From contig NC_090967.1 in NCBI RefSeq assembly GCF_040807025.1, forward strand, positions 432,001-496,000: 64,000 bases of DNA, in the 5' to 3' direction. Source of the stretch: Struthio camelus (taxonomy: Eukaryota > Chordata > Aves > Struthioniformes > Struthionidae). Shown here piece by piece: positions 35,230 to 53,274 of the stretch (the stretch's first letter is position 1; the number at the start of each line of letters is the position of its first letter). A program made the translations under genes and the position numbers. A model generated the notes under the pieces. The model saw nothing but the letters and a program-made list of their open reading frames with translations. It searched no databases and had not been told where the DNA came from.

Positions 35230-35580
35230 CTGCGCGTTCTACCAAATTTGAATAAAACGGCATTACCTGCTGGGCCCAACTTGGATTTTCCAGGAGTATT
35301 TAACTTTGACGGTCCCTCCTGGGAACCAAACAAGCGGCTCAACCTCACCAATCTTGCAGCTTGGCAGCCAAAGTTCCCTCTAGTCTTCTTATTTGTCACA
35401 GAACCACCGCGCTAAGGCTCGGGAGAATCTTTATTTAGTGTTGCAGATGTCACCAGGCCCCGCAGATTGGAAATGAGTCCAAAGGATTAAGACGAGGTTA
35501 TTAATTGGAGGCCTTCCCCTTTAAGAATGATTGACAGTTACTTTCTGGGCAAGTAATTGCTCTAAATGTCCCTCCAGTGC
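35230..35580. promoter_or_regulatory. AT-rich putative conserved element B with OTX/CRX-type site
   Basis: Contains GGATTA at 35484-35489, then TTATTAATTGG and AAGTAATTGC. Flanking DNA is GC-rich. It is a candidate retinal enhancer; conservation was not tested. Confidence 0.4.
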
Positions 35581-36044
35581 AGGGGCGGGGGGGGGGGGGT
35601 CTGGGGATGGACAAAGACGGGGACTGCCTTCCCCACTCAGATTGTCTCCCTACAAAGGCGTCCTGCTGGAGTTTTCCTTGTAATCCCCTCATTATTGGAG
35701 AGGAAAAGAATTAGAAACATAGAGAGAGGAGAAGAAAGGCAGAGGGATGGTGGGGGGAGGAGGGAGAAAGAGAAACAATTTCCTTTGGCTTTTCCAGCAC
35801 CACCGAGCTTTTCCCGGGCTTAGGGATTCAGGGAGCATCCCTGGCCCTGGGGAAAGGCACCCTGCGGGGATGGGGGACGGGGTGGCAGGAGACGATGGGC
35901 TCGGGGACCCACTTTGGTGGCCGGCATCCCCCAGCGAGGCCATGGTGAGACGTGAGGCCGGCCCCGGTGGCAGCTGGTGCGGCCCCGCACTGGCCCCGTG
36001 CCTCTGCGGCTGTGGGGCTGGGCTGGGGACCAGGCAGGGGGACC

Positions 36045-36290
36045 AGGCATAGGGAAAAGCCATGGGGACCTGCCATGGGGATCAGGCATGAGGACCACAT
36101 GAGGGAACTGGCCATGGGGAATGGGCAGGAGGATCAGGCATGGGGACTTGGCATGAGGCCCAGAAGTGGGGACCAGCCATGAGGACCGGGCACGGGGACC
36201 AGGCACGGGGACCAGACATGAGGACCAAGTTTGGGGACCAGACATGAGGACCAGGCATGAGGAACAGTTGTGGGAACTGCGCACTGGGAC
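36045..36290. repeat. GGGGACCAGGCATGAGGA-type minisatellite
   Basis: About ten tandem units of the form GGGGACCAGRCATGAGGACCAG with substitutions. Confidence 0.85.
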
Positions 36291-36299
36291 TGAATATGG

Positions 36300-38210
36300 G
36301 CATGGGGTGGGGGGACCAGGTGTGGGCAGCTGGGGCAGAGGGCAGGTTCCCCCCTTGCACAAGGCAAAGCAGAGGAACCACGAGGCTGGGAAGGCACCGG
36401 CACCACGGCAGCAATCCCCGCATCCATCCCCGCCAGAGCCCGCTGCCAGATGGAGGCCAAAGAGCTGCATGGTGCCACCACTACCCCATGTGTCCTTGCT
36501 GTGGCAGGGGGGTCTCTTGGATGGAGCTGCCGCCATCCCTGCCTCTCCCCCATGTCCCATCAGAGCTGGGCCAGGCCTGTTGTGACAGTCACAGGCAGCA
36601 AGGGAGCCCACAGGCCGGGTCCGCAATGGCCCCTTGGTGTGATGGAGGTGTCACCTCCAGCCCTGGTGCAGCTGGGTGACATGTGCAGGGTGCCTGGTGC
36701 TGCACGTGTCAGAGCTCAGGTCACCCTGCAGCTCCCCCTCGGACCTCCCCTCCCCAAAGGTCCCACCCTGCCCGGCCGCTCGCTCGGTCTCTTTTTGCCC
36801 CTTTTTTTCTGCACGCTTTTACTTTCTTCTGAAAGCCTCTTCCTGCCACCTGCAAATGCTGCAGTGCTCAGCTGGCGTCTCGGCTTCCTCCCACTTCCTC
36901 TTCTTTGCACAGTTCCCCTTTTGGATGCTCAACGTCACTGAGGCGCTTTCGGACGCCCTCCCTGGGGGGCCGACCCCCCCACGCCGGCGGGTGCCGCGGC
37001 ACCGTGACTGCGAGCGGGTCTGTGGGGCGCCGTGCGTCCCTGGCTCCTCCGGCTCGCTGGCCCACGGCGCTGCTGCTTGTGGGACCCTGCAGCCACCTCG
37101 GCACCCCGACTTGGACCCCACAGCTGGCCCTCAGCACGCCACCGCCCTGGGGACAGCATGGTCCCACCCTGGGGATAGCATGTCATCGTGCCAGGGGCAG
37201 CATGACATCCCCTTGGGGACAGTGTAGCACGCTGGGGACAGTGTGACACCTGCAGCCACCCCACCACTGCTGGCACCTCTGGCGGGGGCTGCGCAGGAGG
37301 GTGCCGGATTCGGGGAGCACCCGGGGGCGTTACGGGAGCACCTGCCTCTCCCTCGTGCTCCCCAGCAGTGAGACGGCCCTGGTGCTGGTGCCGCCCACCC
37401 TGGGGACACCCTCGTGCCTGGGGATGACGCATGGCACCGGGCGGCCACCGGCTGGAGGTGCAAACGGGCATCTCCATGGCGCACTTGCCCTGGCACGGGC
37501 TGGTGCTGGCGGAAACCAGCCCGTTTTCAGGCCACCGCGGCGGGAGAAAAAGCTGAGCAGAAAGCCGGTCCTCTGCTCCAGCGGCCCTCAGTGGCTTCCC
37601 AACACAGCCATGGGGGACGTGACACGTGGACGCGTCCCAGGGGACCCCGGGCACCCCGTGCCAGGCCGACCTGCAGGGCAGCGGAGGGACGACGCTGGGG
37701 GTAGCCCCGGGGAACAACGCGCCTCCAGGAGCCGGAGCTTTTGCCCAAATCCTGCAAGAGTCAGGTGAAAATAACCCGGCGCAGCGGCAGCGGGAAGGGG
37801 CGGCGGGAGGGAGGCAGGCAGCAGCTCCCCGCCGGTCCCTCGAGGGCGGTGCGAGCGGCCGAGCGGCCGCGCAGCGGCGTGCGGGCTCCGGCGGGAGCTG
37901 TTGGGCCCAAAGCTCCCGTGGGTCAGAAGACGGATTCAGTCCCCCCAAAACGGCTAAACCTGAGGATGCCCAGGCATCGCGCCAACCCTCCCGGCGCGGC
38001 CCTCACCCTGCGTCCCCCCGCCGCGCGGGGGCACCCGAGTTGACAGTGCGCCCCAGGAGGCGTGGGGCGAATTTTCGGAGCTGGGGGGCTGCAGTCGCCG
38101 GCCTGCCCAGCTGCCCTGCCCGGCCGCGGCCCGGATTTGGATTTACCCACCAGGGCCGTGCGCGGAGCCGGCCCCGCTAACCGCCTTAAGGTGTTGGCTC
38201 ACACGGGAGG
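36300..38210. other. GC-rich intergenic stretch
   Basis: No exon, RNA gene or mobile element was recognised. It contains a short GGGGACAG-type repeat around 37140-37250. Open frames on both strands follow from base composition. Confidence 0.5.
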
Positions 38211-38215
38211 AGGGG

Positions 38216-38470
38216 GAGGCCAGCAGGCTTATTTGACAAATGATTATAATTGCCTTTTAGGAGCAGATAGCAAATTGATTTGCTTCCTCGTTCGAGGCCT
38301 GTAATCGCTTCATCACTTTAAAATATTAATGCTATACTTCTTTGCTAGTTTCCCAATTACCCTAATTGAAGGCAAATTGGTTAAGAAGGTGCAATGCAGA
38401 GTATCAGGGGGTTTAGTTCACTCAAATGACAGTTTTAAACCTCCCTAATCCTATTAGGAGGCAAAGCTGC
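38216..38470. promoter_or_regulatory. AT-rich putative conserved element C
   Basis: A sharply bounded AT-rich island with dense homeodomain-type sites: TAATTG 38247-38252, GTAATCG near 38301, CCAATTAC 38353-38360, CCTAATTG 38361-38368 and TAATCC 38446-38451. The surrounding DNA is GC- and CpG-rich. It lies about 8 kb upstream of RAX2 and is the most enhancer-like piece in the window. Confidence 0.5.
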
Positions 38471-38479
38471 TAACGCTTA

Positions 38480-40770
38480 GAGACGCTGCGTCAGCTTACC
38501 GGGGCGGTGGGGCCGGAGGCGGGGGTCGGGGCTGGGGGTGGCCGGGGGCCGCCGGCCTCACGTGACCAGCTCGGCCGGGGATTTATCACTTTTTTAGTTC
38601 ATTAAGAGGCCTTGGGCAGGCGGGGAGGCGGCAGGAGTGACCCAAAAGGGTGCCGAGCGGGAGGCAGGTGGCAGCGTGGGGACGGCGGGGGGGGCAGGAC
38701 GATTAGCCGAGGAGACCTGGCGGAGGGTCCTGACCCGAATCCCCCGGCGCCGCCGGCCCGGGCCCAGCCTGCGCTGGGAGCCCACGCGCTGCCCCGCTGG
38801 GAGCACTGGGAGCCGAGCTGGGGTCGGCGCTGCCCCTCGTTTCACCGCCCCGGCGGGACATGCCCCGAGCTGAGCGGGGCCGGAGGAGCCTGTGCTGGGG
38901 CGTCCCGGCGGGGCTGGGGCGCTGCACTCCCCTCCGCCCCCCTGCAAAATACTCCTTTCGGCTGGCAGCGCTCCGGGCTGCCTCGTCCCCTCTCCCAGCA
39001 TCGCTTGCCTCGGCCACCAGGACATGAGTGCCGGGGACGTCGCTGTGCTGGGGACGGGGGCCAGCAGCCCCTTGGCGCCACCCCAGCGCACGGGGCTGGC
39101 GTCGGCACGTGGCCGCGCCGGCCCGGAGCGGTGCCGGTGCTGTTGAGCGTCGTCCCAGCGGCCGCACTCGGCGTCAAGCCCGAGGGGAGCGGGGGACGTG
39201 GCGTGGAAACGGGGCGCCGGCGGGTGCTAACGCGCTGCTGTACGATCGAGCCAGGGACATGGCCCCGTCGCATTCAACAGAGCCTGATTTCTGTCCCCAA
39301 ATGGAAGATTTGGCAAGTCTGGCAGAAAGGCTGGATGGAGGAAAGCAAGGATGGTAGGAACGACAGGGACAGCTGGGACAGTAGGGATGGCAGGGACAGC
39401 AGAAATGACAGGGATGGCAGGGACAGTAGGGACAGCAGGGGCGGCAGGAATGAGGAGCCCTTCGTGCTCCAGCCATGCCGTGCATGGCATGCTTCTGCAG
39501 TCAGCGGCCCCCTGGACAGGCCAGGTGGATCTCCATCCTGGCACCTGCTGGGGAGAAGTGACACCTCAGCGGGACTCCCCCTGCAAGCCCTGGGGCTACC
39601 GTGGGCTCACCCCAGCCTGAAATGCAACCTCATGTAGCCTCGGAGACCATCCTGCCCTCTGGGGCTCCCTGGTGCCACCTGTCCTTTTCCCCATGAGGCT
39701 GGGAACCCCGCGGGGCCAGGTACCCCATGCACTTGGAGACCTCCTTGCTGGAGCTGGATGACTCCCACAGGTGCTGGGTTGCTCCAACTGAGAAAGCTGA
39801 GGCCTGTAGCTCTCATGGCAGTGATGAGCTCAGCTGCACAATCCCTGTCTCACCCTAGAGAGGAAAACACCCCAAATGCCTGACTGCAGCTCCAGGGATC
39901 TCTCGGTCAGGGTCCACAAGGACTGATCAGGGCTGCCTGGACCTCGGGCTCCTCCTGCCCTTCTCCTGGGCTTTGCGGGCTAAGAATACCTCACCCGGCA
40001 TTGCAAAACCAGGTGCTAGGTAGGAAGAGATTACAGACATGGAGTGGGGACGTGCCATGAGCAAGTGTCCTGGCTGGGGATCGCTCTGTCCTCTCCTTCA
40101 TTCTGGCTATAGGATAGTCATGCTTATGCTGGTGGCTACCAGAAGCCAGCAAGAAATGTCCTACCCGGGCTTGGAGTCTGCCACAACTGGCAGAGTGGTG
40201 GATTTGGGCACCACCTCCTGGCCCTGCCACCGGTGCCAGGTGCCACAGGAGCTGTGGAAACCTCGAAGGGAGCGACGTCTCGGCAGGCCTTCTGGAGCAG
40301 ATGGCCCTGGCGTGGGGCGGACGGAGGCCCCTGTGCTGGAGCGGCTTGACGCGTCCTTTCTTTCATGCAAACACAGCGTGATTCCCCCAGGCCCCGGCTC
40401 CGGCTGGGAGGTGGCGTTTGGGGCCATTCCTGGTGGTACATTTTACAAGGGTTCAGCTAGCTTAGTCCTCGGGGACAGGCGACTCAGGCAGATTAGACCT
40501 CACTAAAATAAGCAGGTATTAGTGATCTCAGCAGCCTGCAGCCTTCCGGGGCTGGGTGTCTGCAAGGCAGCATTTAAGCCCGTGCTACCTGCTAAAATGA
40601 ACATAAAAGGGGAGATCTCACCCAGTAATAACCCCGGGATGCACAGGATAATCTAGCCATCTTTCAGAGGGATCCCTTCGCTGCCAGGATTACTGTTAAT
40701 TGCCATGAACCATCCCAGTGCTGCTCCCAAGGGATGCTCTGGTCGGGGCAACAGCTACCGCAGAAACAAC
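38480..40770. other. intergenic DNA between element C and the complexin 3' end
   Basis: A GC-rich first half with a small GACAGGGATGGCAGG array at about 39355-39440, followed by mixed-composition DNA. Around 40.45-40.65 kb there is a moderately AT-rich patch (GGTATTAGTGAT, GCTAAAATGAAC). No gene was recognised. Confidence 0.5.
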
Positions 40771-40794
40771 ACCCAGTTCCCGGCAAATGCTGCC

Positions 40795-40800
40795 TTTATT
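40795..40800 (-). terminator. complexin gene polyadenylation signal
   Basis: TTTATT on the + strand (AATAAA on -) about 0.77 kb after the complexin stop codon. It is the first canonical signal downstream. Confidence 0.6.
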
Positions 40801-41573
40801 GAGCCAAATGGTGAGAGACGCCCCAAAGCTGTTTCCCTGTAATAAACAGGGCCGATGGGAGCAGCAGGGCCTGCTGTCCGCCCCAGGCAGATAGATGCTG
40901 AGACAGCCCTGTTCCAGGGAGCTCGTAGGAGAGCAGAGCAGGGGACACTGTGGGAAGGGACGTGTCCAGCAGCACCTGGCTGGATGGGACCCAGGTGTCA
41001 TCTTAGCAGGCAAAACCAGTGATGCCTGGGAATGTTTCTGGAGAAGAAAAGGTGATGGCTGGGGGCAGGCCGAGGGCTGCGGGACCAGTGCCCAGCAGCC
41101 AGGATGACGGATGGCTGTTCTCATGGCAAACACACCGTGCCTAGACCTGGTCATCTCTGGCTGCCCGGCAGGCTTGGCCAAGGGTATCCGTATGGGACAG
41201 GCACCCATTCACTGCCTGGCACCCATGGATGGGATGTCAGGGCTGGGGCCAGCATCCCTAGCAGAGAGGAGGGCTGGGGGCCAGTTCACAGGCTGGGGGG
41301 CCACCAGTGGCCTGCTGGGCATGGGGATGGCCAGTGGTGCCCCGTGCTCACCATCAGCATGTGATGGGACCCCTCTGTGCCAGGCATCTGTAATACCTAT
41401 GTCCCATCAGTTCCCCAGGGGTTCAGCAAGGGATTTAGGGGAATTTAGGAGCCTCGGTGGAGCCTTTGTGGAGCTGGGGCTGAGCCCCAGTGCGGCAGAT
41501 CTCACCCACAGGGTCTCAGATCGCTAGCACCCATGGGTGGAGGTGGCATCCGGTCCGAGCAGGCAGCCTGGCA

Positions 41574-43399
41574 CTACATCATGGAGCATTTCTCCTTCAC
41601 CTCCTCCACCGTGTCCTGTGCCCGACCCCTCAGAGCCTGGAAATCCACCTCGCGCAGCTTCGTCAAGAAGGAGAGTGCCCCATCTTCCTCCTCCTCCTCC
41701 TCCTCCTCGCCTTGCACCATGGCAGCTAGCTCCTCTGGCAGCTCCACGGAGCCGCCTGCCACGTGCAGCTGGGCATCGTCCCGCTCGTCCTGCAAGTGGG
41801 AGATGGCGTCAGGGCCGCAGCCAAACCCCGGCATCTGCCAGCCACAGGACAGCCCTCAGCATTACTCTGGGTGCTCCCTGGCTCTGGGGCACCTGGAAAC
41901 ATGGGATGCTTGGGAGGACACTGGAGCTGTCTGGTGCTGGGTTCGGACTGTGTGCGGGCAGACAGGATGGATGGAGACAGCAGCTGTTTGCTGCCCCCTT
42001 CAGGAATCACCTCCCGTCCCAGGGCACTGTGGGGACACCGGGCAGCCATCCAGTCTGGGGCTGTTCTGCAGGGCCAGGGGTCTGGGAGCCCCTGGGACAC
42101 CAGTGTGAGGAGGCAGAGGCAGCACCCTGCTGAGGTTGGCTGGGGCCTGGCCTTACCTGCGCCAGGTGGTATTTGTCACGCAGGTGCATCCGCACAGCAG
42201 CCCGCTCTGCTTTCCTGTGCGCAAAGGCCTTGTCCCGCTCTATCCTGCAGCAGAAAACGTGACACTGCCACGGCAGCTGTGGCCGAGTCCCTGGCACACA
42301 GCAGTCCCCGCCGAGCATCGATGCCTCAGCTGCAGCATGCGTGCACACGGAGGCAATGATGCTCTGGTAAAGGCATCGCCTCTTGCACTACCCTCCCATG
42401 CAAGCGTGTGGTGCATGCACATAGGTGCACAGAGCCTGTGCTGGGCACACACAGGTGCTCACACAGCCGCCCACCAACAGGCCTGCTCCAGTGACGCCTG
42501 GGACTCACAGCCACCCGGCTCCAGCTCCGTGTCCTGCCCCAGCCATGTGGCTGTGGTAGCCCTGGTCCAGAGGTGAGGCCAGAAGGATGCAAAGGCACCG
42601 TCTGAGGGTTGCAACTGGAGGCTTTCATGGCAGGGCACTCATGGTGGCCCTCCAGCTCCAGGGCCCAGAAGAGATGCTCAGGAAAGGTGCTCACTGGAGA
42701 GACCTGCTCCTTCCCCCATGGCCTCTCGCCTCCCTGACACTGAGCCAGCAGGTCCCCAAATCACCAGGACATGGGGAAGTCAGACCTTAGCACAAACCTG
42801 CGATGGCCTGTGCTGTCTCTTGGAATCCTAGGTACTGGGGTAACAGTGGTGCTGGACATCTGCTGCTCCAGGACAGTGACAGCCAGGGTGCCCCCTGCCA
42901 CCTCCAGCAGAGCCAAATCACTAGCTCTGCCCTGTGCCAGTACCCATGGCTGTATGGCTGTATGGCAATGCTGGGACCTCCCAAACCATAGGAAGGAGCC
43001 TCTGAGAGGCGCAACAAACCTCCGCATGCCCATGCTGCTACTGCCCCTTGCCACAGCTGCCTCCACCCTCTCCCCTTCCCACCCCTGGGATTTGCTGTTG
43101 CAATCTCACCCACCAGGACCCTGGGGGCCAGGCAGGGAGACAGGGGAACCCCAGCCTGATCCTTCCTGGCGCATGGGGGACCCTGCTGACACTGCTTGCA
43201 GGGGAACCGCTACCCTGAGGAGCCCGGTGCCCCAGGTAAAGCCTTACTTCTCCTCCAGCAGCTGCCGCTGGTACTCCTCAAACTCCTCGCGGGCCATGCC
43301 GTTGGGCAGAGTAGCTGCCTTCCCTTCCTTGGGGGGCTCCTTGGGCTCCTTCTCGTCCCCCCTGAAGCTCTTCAGGGCTGTGGTGAAAAAGGTGGCCAT
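41574..43399 (-). CDS. complexin of the 3/4 class (CPLX4-like paralogue), complete
   Basis: Small SNARE-binding protein that clamps and promotes vesicle fusion; complexins 3 and 4 act at retinal ribbon synapses. Exons 43399-43248, 42244-42157 and 41789-41574 give 152 codons (151 aa; human CPLX3 158, CPLX4 160). The start MATFFTTALKSF resembles MAFFVKNM. The GMAREEFEEYQRQLLEEK accessory helix and the central helix ERDKAFAHRKAERAAVRMH with DKYHL match the family. VAGGSVELPEELAAMV, an eight-Glu run and the C-terminal CSMM CAAX box (farnesylation, as in CPLX3/4) follow. Introns split LLEEK|IERD and LAQ|DERD. Human 19p13.3 has no complexin. The gene next to RAX on 18q21 is CPLX4, so this is probably its duplication sister. 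Confidence 0.92.
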
Positions 43400-43404
43400 G
43401 GGTG

Positions 43405-46105
43405 GAAGGCTGTGTGGCGCCCTGTGCCCCCGCAGTGCCCAGTGCCGCCAGGTGCCTGTCCCAGGCCTGCCGACTGCAAGGTCAGCGGGATCGGCTGCCC
43501 CAGGGGCTCCCGCGGATCAGGGACAGATTAAGGCATTAGGAGGGGAAGCAACAGACACCTGTGTGGAAAGATCTTCTTGCACTGCTCTCTGCACCCAAGG
43601 GTGCTCCTGGCCTCGGGGGGCAGATTTTGGGCCAGCCCAGAAACCCAGGACAGCCTTGAAGTGACAACCTCATGCATGCAGCACCCTGCAGCACCCACTG
43701 CCTTGGGGCAGGGATGGCAATGTGGGGGGGTAGCAGGGTCATGGGACATCCTGGGGGGCTCCGGGAGGAGCCAGTGGGTGCAAGGGGAAGCCTGGAGTGA
43801 GCCCTTGGCCACAGCAAGGCTCAGCCCAGATGGGGCCTCAGATGGCAGAGCTGGGCAATGTGGACTTGGAGGGAGCCAACAGAGCCCAAGTGCTCCCTGG
43901 GTCCAACTGAGAAATGCTGAGAGCGGATGGAGGCCAGGCCAAAAAACCCCCTCCTGCCATCAGAGAGGCCCGTTAGTGATGGATAGACACATGGCTGCAT
44001 CCTAGCCAGAGCCATCGGTGATGCTCCTCTAGCTGCATGAGGCAAAGTCTCCCCGCAGCCCCCTTGCACAAGTCCCTGGCAGAGGACAGTGCCCACAGGG
44101 CTGGATCCAGTTGTGGAACCCCTGCACTGTGGGCCCATGGGTGCCCAGAGCTGCCCCTGCCTGCTTCGAAAGGTCGGAGGTGCAAGAAGCCAGCGCAGGG
44201 GACACAAGAGGCTTAGCTGGAAAAACTCAATCAAGGGTTGAAAGACTGGAAGGGAGACAAGGCACTGGGCTGACACACACACACACATATGAACACATAC
44301 CCCTGTGCCCCTCTTAATCTATGCTCCACAGAGACATGGAGATTGCTTGCGAGTCAGCCCATGGCTGGGGGCTTCCCACGGCCAGGAGGACGTGCCTTGC
44401 TCCTGTAATCTATATGCAAGCAATTTCCCATACAGAGTCTGATTAAAAGAATAATCCCCGGCCGCACACAGCTGCAGCTCTGAGACGAGAGTGGCCGGGC
44501 TGTGCACGGAGAGGATTCGAGGGCCAAATCTCCAGGGTTCCGCCCAGCCCCTGCAAACCTTTCCCTTTGGCTTTGCTGGGAAGCCAAGCACTGTGCTTGG
44601 CCCCGAGCTAGACAGCCCAACAGTGAGGAATAGGCCTAATTTGAGCCCAGAAGCTTAAAGATGCTGTTGAACTAATTTCTTTGGTTTAATCAAAAAAACC
44701 CAAATCCGGGTGTTTAGCTGGCTGTGCTTGGTGACGCCATGCTGGCTGGGAGCCACTGGCCATTGTGGGTGTTAGGCTGTGCCGAGAGCAGGGTTTTAAT
44801 TTTCAAGAAAGCTGACATGTCCCAGCCCCACCACCAGGGAGGTGCTGCTCTAAAATGGTGGCAGTCCCTCCAAGGGACCCTCGCGCATTTGCAACCCACC
44901 TCTGTCACCTGCCCCAGCCCATCTTTGGGCAGGGAAAACTCCTGGTGGCACCAGGGGTCCTGCGCCACCCAGAGCTTTGGAGGGTCCATTGATACCCCAG
45001 CCATCAATACCCCAGCTACGAGCACAGCTTGCACCCAAGCTGCAGCTGGCAAGTGGTCCATGGAAGGCACTGCAATGCCATGGGTGACGAGGGCTCCTTG
45101 TTTAGGGTCAGACAACAGGGTAAGCGCTGAGGGAAAGCTGCCCTGTGGCAGGACATGTCCCATGGCTTCTCATAGAGCCTGGCAGGACAGACCAGAGAAC
45201 CCCCAGCAGTGCTCAGCCCTGCTGTGTCTCCCTGCAAGAAGTCACAGCGGGTCCAAATGCTTTGACTGGGTGCAGGCAGCTCATGTACAGGCTCACATAT
45301 TTCCACCATTCCTCCCCATCTCCTGCTCAGCACCAGGACATGGGCACAATCCCAGTGGACGTTAACACTCTGGCACACTGGCAGCACTCACTTCTTAGTC
45401 TTGCAGCAAGGAGCCTGTATAGAGGGGAAACTGAGGCACAGGTAGAGCATGAGGTGTGGGCAGAGCACAGGTCTCAGCACAGAATGCTTTGGCCTGCCTG
45501 GCTACCTGTAGGAGCACGGCCAGAGCACCCAACCCAATGGAAACCCGGAGCAGTTCTCCGTTATCCTTGGGGTTTGGCAGCTAACAAAAGCAGCTACGTG
45601 ACACACATGCCATGGCTCTGGCGTGTGCATGTGGCTGGCCTATGGCAGAGGGGCCATGCACAACCAGGACAGTCACGCTACGCTGGGGGATGAATCAGGC
45701 AAAGACAGGCAGAACGAGCCTGGCCACGGGTACCAACCAGCCCAGCCTGGTTATCTGGTGCGCAGAGGAGCTTTGGGGGCCACTGGATGTGTGCATCCCT
45801 GCTTTGTATGAGGCAGGTCCTTCCCCTTGCTCCCATCAGCCTCCCCAAGGTAGGGCACAGTCTGCCTGGGCTCCATTCCCACCTGGCCACAGGGCTGGGA
45901 GCTGTCAGGACAGGCTTTAGCCTGGATAACAGGCAAATGCCATTCTAGGAGGCCCAAACCGTGGGCACCAGGCTATGTGTGTTGTCCCCACAGGTGAGAG
46001 GTGTGTGCAGAGCTCGTCAATGGAGAGGTAGGAAGAAGGACCCCTTATCAAGACAAAGCAAGGCCGTTGCCTCCTCTTCAGGCATCCTGGAGGAGGAAAG
46101 AGCCC
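43405..46105. other. complexin-MATK intergenic region
   Basis: No coding exon was recognised. It includes a short (CA)n at about 44272-44286, an AT-rich patch at 44400-44460 and a MIR-like 16-mer at 45424-45439. The complexin promoter should lie in its left part. Confidence 0.5.
44395..44460. promoter_or_regulatory. AT-rich patch with OTX/CRX-type site upstream of the complexin gene
   Basis: TGTAATCTATATGC and GATTAAAAGAATAATCCCC, with TAATCC at 44452-44457, about 1 kb upstream of the complexin ATG. A photoreceptor regulatory element is inferred. Confidence 0.35.
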
Positions 46106-46126
46106 TGCTGGAGCTGCTGTCCCATC

Positions 46127-46132
46127 TTTATT
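46127..46132 (-). terminator. MATK: MATK polyadenylation signal
   Basis: TTTATT on the + strand (AATAAA on -) 135 bases after the MATK stop codon, giving a short 3'UTR. Confidence 0.65.
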
Positions 46133-46266
46133 GGGAGACACAAGTGTCCTGGGCCACCACTCTGCTCAGACGCACTGTGCTGCTCTTGCTGAGCTGTTTC
46201 CAACCCCGGTGGGTCCAGAGGGTTACTGGCCATGAGCCCTGTGCACTCAGGGAGGGTGACAGTGGG

Positions 46267-53216
<6,950 letters not shown>

Positions 53217-53274
53217 GCTGGCTGGGCTGGCAGTGCATCAGCAACTCCTTGTCTTCTCCCAGCGCGGCAGTCAC

